Assembly: GCA_013390605.1 (NCBI GenBank)
Contig: JACAUB010000001.1
Coordinates: 4,561,516-4,625,515 of the forward strand
Reading direction: 5' to 3'
DNA from: Bacteroidota bacterium
GTDB taxonomy: Bacteria; Bacteroidota; Bacteroidia; Bacteroidales; Cfx3-03
DNA: 64,000 nt
Part shown: one piece after another, positions 47,257 to 55,108 of the stretch
How the letters are laid out: each line of letters starts with the position of its first letter
Position numbering within the stretch: the stretch's first letter is position 1
Notes under the pieces: model-generated
What the model was told of the DNA's origin: nothing
The model's database searches: none
The model's input: the letters and a program-made list of their open reading frames with translations, nothing else
Program-made: the position numbers and the translations under genes

Positions 47257-48864
47257 TTGTACAGAATTGAATCACAGATAAACAGTTCATCACCCTCCTT
47301 TATAGAAAACAAAGAGAAGTTTCTTCAAATATTGGAGGATTATAGACACCGGCTGGAACTAGTTTCATGCGGGGGACCAGCAAAAACGATAGAGCTGCAT
47401 AGAAGTCGAAACAAACTTCTTGCTCGCGAGCGTATTAATCTGTTGATTGATGCAAACACCGCTTTTCTTGAGCTATCGCCCATGGCTGCATTTGGTATGC
47501 ATGGAAATCAATTCCCCTCTGCCGGAATCATTACTGGAATCGGAAGAATCCAAGGTCGGGAAACTGTTATTGTGGCAAATGATGCGACGGTTAAAGGAGG
47601 TACTTATATTGAGGAGTCGATAAAAAAACATATTCGGGCACAAGAGATTGCCTTTCAAAATCATCTTCCTTGTGTGTATCTGGTCGACTCGGGAGGTGTC
47701 TTTCTTCCTGATCAGGCAAAGGTCTTTCCTGACCGGTTTCACTTCGGACGTTTTTTTTACAATCAGGCACGTCTTTCTGCATTGAAGATACCACAAATTG
47801 CAATTGTTATGGGATCGTGTACAGCAGGTGGAGCCTATGTACCGGCCATGTGTGATGAAACAATTATTGTTCGTGAACAGGGAACCATCTTCATTGGTGG
47901 TCCTCCTTTGGTGAAAGCTGCTACAGGAGAAGATGTAACTGCCGAAGAGCTGGGAGGGGCAGACATCCACACTCGTGTATCGGGAACCGCTGATCATTTT
48001 GCAGAAAATGACGAACATGCTTTACAGATATGTAGAAATATCTTTGAAACAATTCCACAGAAAAGAACAAAACCGGCAGAATGGAAAACACCTGAAGAGC
48101 CTTTTTATGATCAGGAAGAACTATACGGGCTTGCACCTGTGGATCTTCGTAAACCTGTTGATGCGAAAGAAATCATTGCTCGCATTGTTGATGGTAGTCG
48201 TTTTCATGAGTTTAAATCGAGATATGCTCCATCGTTAGTTACAGGATTCGCACATATTCATGGGTATCCGGTTGGTATTATTGCAAACAATGGGGTATTG
48301 TTTGGTGAATCGGCATTAAAAGGAGCCCATTTTGTCGAGCTCTGTTCGTCCCGAAATATCCCTTTGCTTTTTCTGCAAAACATTACAGGGTTCATTGTTG
48401 GTAAAGAGTATGAGCATAAAGGGATAGCTCGTGATGGAGCTAAGATGGTACATGCGGTGGCCAATGCTGCTGTACCTAAATTTACGGTAGTATTTGGAGG
48501 CTCATTTGGTGCCGGTAATTATGCGATGGCCGGAAGAGCCTATGATCCAAATCTTCTTTTTATGTGGCCTAATGCCAGAATCTCGGTAATGGGTGGAGAA
48601 CAAGCTGCCGGAGTTTTAGTTTCAGTAAAAGAGGATCAACTAAAATCGAAAGGTTTGCTGCTATCGGAAGAGGAACGACAATCTATGCAAAACGAAATTA
48701 TAAAGAAGTACGAAGATGAGGGGTCACCATATTATAGCACGGCTCGCCTGTGGGACGATGGCATTATTGACCCCTTAGACACCAGAAGAATTATTGGTCT
48801 GGGATTGGCCATGTCGTATAACGCCCCTACTGCTGATACAACATATGGTGTATTCAGAATGTAA
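47257..48864 (+). CDS. Methylcrotonyl-CoA carboxylase beta (carboxyltransferase) subunit
   Basis: A 535-residue carboxyltransferase of leucine breakdown. Both CT halves are complete, with KLLARERINLLID, GMHGNQFPSAGIITGIGRIQG, VANDATVKGGTY, MGSCTAGGAYVPAM, FIGGPPLVKAATGE and the C-terminal GEHKGIARDGAKM-like and GSFGAGNYAMAGRAYDP segments. These match MCC beta rather than propionyl- or acetyl-CoA carboxylase. The start is TTG: no in-frame ATG exists between the upstream stop and residue 80 or so, and the N-terminal MYRIESQI fits homologues. It is the first gene of a five-gene plus-strand operon. Confidence 0.92.
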   Translation: MYRIESQINSSSPSFIENKEKFLQILEDYRHRLELVSCGGPAKTIELHRSRNKLLARERINLLIDANTAFLELSPMAAFGMHGNQFPSAGIITGIGRIQGRETVIVANDATVKGGTYIEESIKKHIRAQEIAFQNHLPCVYLVDSGGVFLPDQAKVFPDRFHFGRFFYNQARLSALKIPQIAIVMGSCTAGGAYVPAMCDETIIVREQGTIFIGGPPLVKAATGEDVTAEELGGADIHTRVSGTADHFAENDEHALQICRNIFETIPQKRTKPAEWKTPEEPFYDQEELYGLAPVDLRKPVDAKEIIARIVDGSRFHEFKSRYAPSLVTGFAHIHGYPVGIIANNGVLFGESALKGAHFVELCSSRNIPLLFLQNITGFIVGKEYEHKGIARDGAKMVHAVANAAVPKFTVVFGGSFGAGNYAMAGRAYDPNLLFMWPNARISVMGGEQAAGVLVSVKEDQLKSKGLLLSEEERQSMQNEIIKKYEDEGSPYYSTARLWDDGIIDPLDTRRIIGLGLAMSYNAPTADTTYGVFRM

Positions 48865-48911
48865 TTTAAAAGCACACTATCATTAATTTATAATGCTAAC
48901 AAAGCACAAAA

Positions 48912-49703
48912 ATGTACACAACTATTGAGCTTGAAATTCAAGATAGCATTGCAAACATCTATTTAAACAGGCCGGCCGTAAAGAATGCTTTCAATGAACA
49001 GATGATCTATGAGATAAAAGATTGCTTTACGCATTTAAGCCAAAACGATGCTGTTAGAGTGATCATCATTAGAGGCAAGGGAACTGCTTTTTGTGCAGGT
49101 GCTGATCTAAACTGGATGAAGCATATCAAAGTAAAAGACTTTGAGGCGAATTTAGAAGAAAGTCAACTTCTGTCGGATTGTCTTTACACTATTTATAGTT
49201 GCCCTAAAACAGTGATTAGTATTGTACATGGTTATTCAATGGGCGGAGCAAATGGGATATTATCAGCTTGTGATATTGCATATACGCTCGACACAACAGT
49301 ATTTTCGTTGAGCGAAGTAAAACTGGGTTTGATTCCATCATGTATTGCACCTTATATTTTAAAACGGGTTGGCGAATTTGCAGCCAGAGAAATTATGCTG
49401 ACCGGGAAAAGAATAACGGGTAAAAAAGCAATGACTATTGGCCTGGTTAATAAATCATTTATTGACATGGACAGTTTAGAAGATTATTTAAGTCATACGA
49501 TTGCTCATCTGAAATCGGGTGGTATGCAGGCTCAAAGAACTATAAAGATGCTGATTCATCAGGTAGTAAATCATCTTAGTCTGGATGAGGCACGAATATA
49601 TACGGCCCAAATGATTGCTGAAACCAGAATGACCGCCGAAGCCCAGGAGGGGATGGAGGCTTTTCTGGAAAAACGAAACCCTCAATGGATTAAAAATGAT
49701 TAA
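48912..49703 (+). CDS. Enoyl-CoA hydratase family, likely methylglutaconyl-CoA hydratase
   Basis: A 263-residue crotonase-fold enzyme. It has the oxyanion-hole segments FCAGADLNWMK (about 65-75) and SMGGANGILSACDIAY (about 109-124), followed by FSLSEVKLGLIPSCIAPYILKRVG with the catalytic Glu region. Lying between the two methylcrotonyl-CoA carboxylase subunit genes, it most likely hydrates 3-methylglutaconyl-CoA to HMG-CoA. The gene overlaps the next one by eight bases, so the two are translationally coupled. Confidence 0.88.
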   Translation: MYTTIELEIQDSIANIYLNRPAVKNAFNEQMIYEIKDCFTHLSQNDAVRVIIIRGKGTAFCAGADLNWMKHIKVKDFEANLEESQLLSDCLYTIYSCPKTVISIVHGYSMGGANGILSACDIAYTLDTTVFSLSEVKLGLIPSCIAPYILKRVGEFAAREIMLTGKRITGKKAMTIGLVNKSFIDMDSLEDYLSHTIAHLKSGGMQAQRTIKMLIHQVVNHLSLDEARIYTAQMIAETRMTAEAQEGMEAFLEKRNPQWIKND

Positions 49704-51699
49704 GCTTAAAAAGGTACTGATTGCGAATAGAGGTGAGATTGCTGTTAGAATTATCAAAACACTAAAGAAAAATGGTATTCTTTCGGTAGTTGTTTATTCG
49801 GAAAGCGATACAGATTCTTATGCAGTAAGGCTTGCAGATGAGGCTGTCTTTCTGGGAAATGACAATCTAAGTGAATCGTATCTTAACATCACTAAAATAA
49901 TAAAGGTTGCTATTGAAACCGGTTGTGATGCTTTACATCCGGGATATGGCTTTCTGTCTGAAAATCCAATATTAGCAGCTGAATGTAGTTTAGCCGGAAT
50001 CGTTTTTATTGGTCCTTCTGAAGAGGTAATACAAATAATGGGAAACAAACTGGAAGCACGAAATTTAGCTATCTCGGCTGGAATTTCTGTAATTACAGGT
50101 AGTTCGGGAACCCATGAAGAGATCATAAAGAACAGTTCAGATTTACGATTTCCTTTATTAGTCAAAGCTGCCGGTGGTGGTGGTGGTAAAGGAATGCGCA
50201 TTGTAAAAAAGAAGGGCGAACTTAAAGAAGCACTCATTGCAACTTCACGCGAGGCTAAAGCTTATTTTGATGATGAAACGGTATATGTTGAACAATTTAT
50301 AGAAAAGCCTCGTCATATTGAGGTCCAGATCCTTGGAGATATGCAAGGAAATATAATTCATCTTTTTGAAAGAGAGTGTACCATTCAACGGCGGCATCAA
50401 AAGATAATTGAAGAGGCACCCTCGCCTACATTGGATCAGAACACAAGGAACCAGCTAACAAAGGCAGCCATTAAAATTGCTCAAAAAATAGGTTATATAA
50501 GTGCAGGAACTATCGAATTTTTGGTAGATGCCTCTTTAAACTTTTATTTTCTGGAAATGAATACCCGGATTCAGGTTGAACATCCAGTTACAGAGTTTAT
50601 TACTGGAATTGATATTGTTGAGGAACAACTTAAAATTGCATCAGGACTTCCACTATCTTTTAGTCAGGAAGCACTTACCATACAAGGGCACGCTATCGAA
50701 TGTCGTTTATATGCTGAAGATCCTAAAAATGATTTTATGCCTACGCCCGGGGATTTACTCCAGTTTTCAGTTCCTCTTTTAAGCAGGGATTATCGGTTAG
50801 ATTCTGGAATTGAGAGAAAAGGGGTAATAGAACCTTTTTTCGATCCTTTGATTGCAAAATTTATCGTGCATGGTAATACACGCGAGGAGGCGATTGAAAA
50901 GATGCAGAAGATGTTGCACGACACCGTAATACTTGGGATAAAAACCAATCGTGAATTCTTGTATAGCTTGCTAAGCCTGCCTGATTATATAGAAAATAAT
51001 ATCTGGGTTACTTTTGCAGAGGAACATTCTGAAAAGATAATATGCAGTTTTAAACAATGCGCTTGTCTGGTTGATAAAAGTAGAGCACTTCTTGCCTTCC
51101 TCTCACTATCAATGGTCACAGGTAAAACCCATTATTCGGATGATCCGTGGGATATAGATTTTTGGCGAAACTATCGGGCTATACCCTATCTCTTTGAATC
51201 AAAATCCGGCGAGGCTATATTACAAAAGAGAATAATGAATCGTTTTGATTGGCTAATCAATAAGATCCCCTATACGGTGAAAATCCAAAAGCTTGAAGAT
51301 GAAAAAATTTTCTTAATAATCAACGACCAGACTTTCTGTTTTCATTACGCAATTGATAAGAAGGGTGAATTTTTAGTTTTTCATAATGGGATCAATTTCT
51401 CTGGTATACGTAAAGACTTTCTGACGATTCCTTGCGACTTTTCTCTTAAGGATACACAGATTCATAAAAATGACGGAACTATTGTATCGCCCGTTCCAGG
51501 AAAGATTTCAAAGATCTTTGTTAAAGAGGGTGATGCCGTGAACAAAGAGACTGTTTTACTGGTTGTGGAATCAATGAAGATGGAGAATAGCATATATGCT
51601 TCGGGAGAAGGCACCATTTCGAAAATCTTTATAAAAGAAAATGATGCCATCGAATCGAAAAGCACTTTAATAATCATTGATCTTCTACAAAAAAACTAA
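49696..51699 (+). CDS. Methylcrotonyl-CoA carboxylase alpha (biotin carboxylase/BCCP) subunit
   Basis: A 667-residue biotin-dependent subunit. The biotin carboxylase domain (about 1-450) has KVLIANRGEIAVRI, HPGYGFLSEN, the ATP-grasp loop KAAGGGGGKGMRIV, FERECTIQRRHQKIIEEAPSP and FLEMNTRIQVEHPVTE. The C-terminal biotinyl domain (about 590-667) has the attachment site ESMKME with Lys628; the usual Ala before Met is Ser here. A middle linker domain is of MCC type in length. It overlaps the hydratase gene by eight bases and is followed after 14 bases by the dehydrogenase gene. Confidence 0.93.
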   Translation: MIKLKKVLIANRGEIAVRIIKTLKKNGILSVVVYSESDTDSYAVRLADEAVFLGNDNLSESYLNITKIIKVAIETGCDALHPGYGFLSENPILAAECSLAGIVFIGPSEEVIQIMGNKLEARNLAISAGISVITGSSGTHEEIIKNSSDLRFPLLVKAAGGGGGKGMRIVKKKGELKEALIATSREAKAYFDDETVYVEQFIEKPRHIEVQILGDMQGNIIHLFERECTIQRRHQKIIEEAPSPTLDQNTRNQLTKAAIKIAQKIGYISAGTIEFLVDASLNFYFLEMNTRIQVEHPVTEFITGIDIVEEQLKIASGLPLSFSQEALTIQGHAIECRLYAEDPKNDFMPTPGDLLQFSVPLLSRDYRLDSGIERKGVIEPFFDPLIAKFIVHGNTREEAIEKMQKMLHDTVILGIKTNREFLYSLLSLPDYIENNIWVTFAEEHSEKIICSFKQCACLVDKSRALLAFLSLSMVTGKTHYSDDPWDIDFWRNYRAIPYLFESKSGEAILQKRIMNRFDWLINKIPYTVKIQKLEDEKIFLIINDQTFCFHYAIDKKGEFLVFHNGINFSGIRKDFLTIPCDFSLKDTQIHKNDGTIVSPVPGKISKIFVKEGDAVNKETVLLVVESMKMENSIYASGEGTISKIFIKENDAIESKSTLIIIDLLQKN

Positions 51700-51713
51700 A
51701 CCACTGGCCTATC

Positions 51714-52859
51714 ATGGATTTCAACCTAAGTGAAGAGCATAATTTAATACGTGAAACAGTTAGAGATTTTGCAGAACGCGAAATAAAACCTGTTGCGCTA
51801 GAGCTTGACGAAAAAGAGACATTCTCAATTGACCTTACAAAAAGAATTGGAGAACTCGGACTCTTTGGAATGACACTTCCATCGGAATATGGAGGGCAGG
51901 GACTGGATACTTTATCATACATTATAGCAGTTGAGGAACTTGCACGTGTTGATGGCTCACAGGCCGCTACAGTAGCGGCTCATAATTCGTTGGGCATTGG
52001 TCCTATCTTTTATTTTGGAACTGAAGAACAAAAACAAGCGTATCTTCCGGATTTATGTACGGGGAACAAGCTTTGGGCCTTTGGATTAACAGAACCTGAA
52101 GCCGGTTCTGATTCGAGAGGGACAAAAACAGAAGCAAAAGAGATTGATGGTCAATGGATAATTAATGGCTCGAAGATTTTTATCACAAACGGAGCTTCAG
52201 ACATTTCAGCAGGAGTGACGGTTCAAGCCATTACAGGTGATAACAATGGAAAAAAGGAATACTCGGTTATTTTGGTAAAAAAGGGGACCCCCGGTTACCA
52301 GTCTAAACCGTTAAAAGGGAAGATGATGTGGCGGTCGTCGGATACCTCATCTATGTTTTTTGAAAACTGCACTGTTCCTTATGAAAATATTCTTGGTGCA
52401 AAAGGACAAGGATCACATATCATGCTCAGTACCCTTGACAACGGAAGACTTTCAATAGCAGCCATGGGTTTAGGTTGCGCACAAGGAGCTTTCGAAGCTG
52501 CACTTGCCTACTCAAAAGAGCGGAAACAGTTTGGACAGGTTATTGGAAAATTTCAGGCCATTAGCTTTAAACTTGCTGACATGGCCACAAAAATTGAACT
52601 GGCACGAAATCTACTCTATAAAGCTTGCTGGCTAAAAGATGCAGGAAGAGCCTTTGGAAAAGAGGCTGCGATGGCAAAACTTTATTGCTCAGAAATAGCA
52701 AAAGAGGTTGCCGACGAGGCTATACAAATATTTGGTGGTTATGGCTTAATAAAAGAGTATCCTGTTGAACGTTTTTATCGTGACCAGCGTTTATTACAAA
52801 TAGGCGAAGGAACATCAGAAATACAACGGTTAGTAATATCACGTTATCTAGGATTGTAA
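51714..52859 (+). CDS. Acyl-CoA dehydrogenase, short-chain (butyryl-CoA) type
   Basis: A 381-residue FAD-linked acyl-CoA dehydrogenase with all three domains (AFGLTEPEAGSDSRGTKTEA, MMWRSSDTSSMFFENC, YSKERKQFGQVIGKFQ, IFGGYGLIKEYPVERFYRDQR). Its place in a leucine operon suggests isovaleryl-CoA dehydrogenase, but the catalytic residues argue otherwise. The C-terminal GEGTSEIQR keeps the Glu (Glu365) used by short-chain and butyryl-CoA enzymes, where isovaleryl-CoA dehydrogenase has Ala. The helix-G position that holds the isovaleryl enzyme's catalytic Glu is Gly here (LDNGR). Either it handles straight short-chain acyl-CoA or it uses another geometry on a branched substrate. Its stop and the next ATG share one base. 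Confidence 0.9.
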   Translation: MDFNLSEEHNLIRETVRDFAEREIKPVALELDEKETFSIDLTKRIGELGLFGMTLPSEYGGQGLDTLSYIIAVEELARVDGSQAATVAAHNSLGIGPIFYFGTEEQKQAYLPDLCTGNKLWAFGLTEPEAGSDSRGTKTEAKEIDGQWIINGSKIFITNGASDISAGVTVQAITGDNNGKKEYSVILVKKGTPGYQSKPLKGKMMWRSSDTSSMFFENCTVPYENILGAKGQGSHIMLSTLDNGRLSIAAMGLGCAQGAFEAALAYSKERKQFGQVIGKFQAISFKLADMATKIELARNLLYKACWLKDAGRAFGKEAAMAKLYCSEIAKEVADEAIQIFGGYGLIKEYPVERFYRDQRLLQIGEGTSEIQRLVISRYLGL

Positions 52860-53761
52860 TGAATACAATGAAGGGAAGAGGCGATATGAATTCTATTTAT
52901 ATAACAGAAAATGTCCGTGATGCAATGCAGGGGTTGAATTACATTGTACCGGCTCAACAAAAGGCCGATTATATTAATGCTCTATTAAACGTTGGTTTTG
53001 AGAGAATTGATATGGGATATTTGGTTTCGCCCAAGCCGCTTCCTCAATTTAAAGATCTATATGAGGTATTAAGCCTGATAGAACCGATTGAAAATAAAAC
53101 CCGATTAATGGTACAGGTTAATAATCCGGAATCTGCCTTTATAGCCTGTAGTCAGCCGCTTATCAGATCTGTAGGCTATGCATCCTCTATATCAGAGGTT
53201 TACCTTATGAAATCGCTTCATGTTTCGCAAGAACAATCGTTTACTGATTTGTTGAAGATTATTGAAATTACAAACCGACACGACAAAGAGTTAATTGTTT
53301 ATTTAACCATGGCTTTTGGAAATCCATATAATGAAGAATGGGCTCCCGAGAAAGTACTTAGTCTTATCCAAATTTATCAAAGTTGGGGCATAAAGAAAAT
53401 TGTATTCTGTGATACTTATGGAGGGACTAATCAATTCACTATCGCTGGTTTGTTTTCTTTACTCTGTTTTTCTTTCCCAACAATAGAATTTGGACTTCAT
53501 CTATTTACAAGTAGTCAGAATTGGCTTGAGAAAATTGATGCAGCCTATCGGAATGGGTGTAGACATTTTGATGGAGTTATTCACGGGATGGGTGAGTGCC
53601 CTGCTACATGCAACGAAAAAGAGCATGTCGGAATTGTAAATACACAACACTTGCTTGAATTTTGTGGAATAAATAATATCAAAACGAACTTAGTGAGCGA
53701 AGCATTTGAAAATGCTATCGTACAATCGCTTCTTACTTTTTCAGATATCCCTCTTGAATAA
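52859..53761 (+). CDS. HMG-CoA-lyase-like protein with missing metal ligands
   Basis: A 300-residue TIM-barrel protein related to 3-hydroxy-3-methylglutaryl-CoA lyase. Matching parts are VRDAMQGL (Arg20, Asp21), MGYLVSPKPLPQF, MAFGNPYNEEW and GMGECPAT with Cys247, the mobile-loop cysteine. However the HxH metal pair reads HLF (His214, Phe216), and the loop Asn ligand position reads GIV (Ile259) instead of GN. Two of four predicted Mg ligands are thus absent. It may be catalytically altered, inactive or repurposed. It is the last gene of the operon; its ATG overlaps the previous stop by one base, and Met10 (52886) is an alternative start. Confidence 0.85.
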   Translation: MNTMKGRGDMNSIYITENVRDAMQGLNYIVPAQQKADYINALLNVGFERIDMGYLVSPKPLPQFKDLYEVLSLIEPIENKTRLMVQVNNPESAFIACSQPLIRSVGYASSISEVYLMKSLHVSQEQSFTDLLKIIEITNRHDKELIVYLTMAFGNPYNEEWAPEKVLSLIQIYQSWGIKKIVFCDTYGGTNQFTIAGLFSLLCFSFPTIEFGLHLFTSSQNWLEKIDAAYRNGCRHFDGVIHGMGECPATCNEKEHVGIVNTQHLLEFCGINNIKTNLVSEAFENAIVQSLLTFSDIPLE

Positions 53762-53767
53762 TAAGTT

Positions 53768-53816
53768 GCGGTGGTACTTATAGTATAGATATAAACCCAA
53801 CTAATAAAACCACCGC
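53768..53816. terminator. Convergent terminator between lyase and butyrate kinase genes
   Basis: GCGGTGGT (53768-53775) and ACCACCGC (53809-53816) form a perfect 8-base stem enclosing an AT-rich loop, between two convergent genes 61 bases apart. It can serve both strands. Confidence 0.6.
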
Positions 53817-53822
53817 GATATA

Positions 53823-54902
53823 CTATGAATATTGCAACACGGTTGCTTCTCCTTTTAGTACCATTACAGCATTGCTTGCAAGTGCATCTATTTCATCTTC
53901 GTTAGGATATACCGCAACAGGGGCAAAACGCTGAATTCTGTTAAACAGATAGTTTCCAAATCGTCGACTATGAAAGACATCGCCAGAGAGAATGATAGCA
54001 TCAGGTTGTTCTTCAAAAACAGTAACCATTGCACCTACTTCTTTGGCTACCTGATAAGCCATACCGGTTAATATAAGTTCGGCATATTCATCTCCAGCAT
54101 CAATTTTTCGTTCCACTTCATCAAAACTGGTTGTTCCCAGATATCCCATCAAGCCACCTCGTGAGGTAATCATCTGAACGATCTCATTTTGAGTATAATG
54201 TCCGGAAAAGCACAAACGAACTACATCACCAATAGGCAGACTTCCAGTACGTTCTAATGAGAATGGCCCATCACCATCATAACATTGGTTAACATCTATC
54301 ACCCGACCATTACGATGAGCTCCAACTGAAATACCCCCTCCCCCAACGTGAACAACAATAAGTTTCAACTCTTCATACTTTTTATTGATCGATTGAGCAT
54401 ATTTACGACTTACTGTTTTTTGATTTAGGGCGTGAAAAACTGATTTTCGTTCAAAAAGTGGATGACCAGATAATCTGGCTAAAGCATCTAACTCGTCCAT
54501 CACACCGGGATCCGCAGTTAATGCTTTAGCATTAGGTATCAATAGTGCAATCTCAGCAGCAAGGAGACCTCCAAGATTAACAGCATGCTGACCCATAACG
54601 CCTATTCGCAAGTCATGAGCCATAGTTTCATTGATTTCATATATCCCTGAAGCGACTGGTTTGGTTAATCCTCCTCTGGCTATTACAATTTTAAAATGAC
54701 TGATATCAAAATCATTATCTTTCAGAAGTTTTAAAATTGCTTTCTTACGAAAATCAAGCTGATTGGGTATGGTGGTACTATCGGCTAATTCATGTAGATT
54801 ATGACGAATAGTAGTTAAAAATGACATTTTAAGGTTCTCAAAAACAGCAATCTTTGTTGATGTGTTTTTAGGATCTATAACGAGAATATTTCCGGTTACC
54901 AT
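53823..54902 (-). CDS. buk: Butyrate kinase (acetate/propionate/butyrate kinase superfamily)
   Basis: A 359-residue acyl-phosphate kinase of the butyrate kinase branch. It shows the ASKHA-fold phosphate loops (ILVIDPKNTSTKIAVFE at the start, VHVGGGGISVGAHRNGRVIDV near 185-205), ARGGLTKPVASGIYEIN and TADPGVMDELDALARLSGHP. Butyrate kinases act on butyryl- and often isobutyryl- or isovaleryl-phosphate, exchanging with ATP. Many Bacteroidetes carry one next to a phosphotransbutyrylase gene, which is not visible here. It is convergent to the leucine-type operon, which suggests shared branched- or short-chain acyl metabolism (inference). Confidence 0.94.
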   Translation of the reverse strand: MVTGNILVIDPKNTSTKIAVFENLKMSFLTTIRHNLHELADSTTIPNQLDFRKKAILKLLKDNDFDISHFKIVIARGGLTKPVASGIYEINETMAHDLRIGVMGQHAVNLGGLLAAEIALLIPNAKALTADPGVMDELDALARLSGHPLFERKSVFHALNQKTVSRKYAQSINKKYEELKLIVVHVGGGGISVGAHRNGRVIDVNQCYDGDGPFSLERTGSLPIGDVVRLCFSGHYTQNEIVQMITSRGGLMGYLGTTSFDEVERKIDAGDEYAELILTGMAYQVAKEVGAMVTVFEEQPDAIILSGDVFHSRRFGNYLFNRIQRFAPVAVYPNEDEIDALASNAVMVLKGEATVLQYS

Positions 54903-55108
54903 GATATCTTGTTTTTTTGAAACATCAATATTACAAATATAATCGTATCTATCGTTTGTTAAAGGATATTTTAATATAAGATATTTTTATTGTTCTGATT
55001 TTTTATACTTTTAACATTCAAACTACAATAGAAGAGAACCCTTTTACTATTTTTGTTTGACTTTATATATTACTACGTATTATTTCTCTTAAACAAATTC
55101 AACATTTT

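Noticed and set aside
47473..48018. 181-codon minus-strand frame inside the carboxylase beta gene
   Set aside because: It lies wholly within a highly conserved plus-strand enzyme gene. Its product is Cys/His-rich with no motif, typical of a shadow frame.
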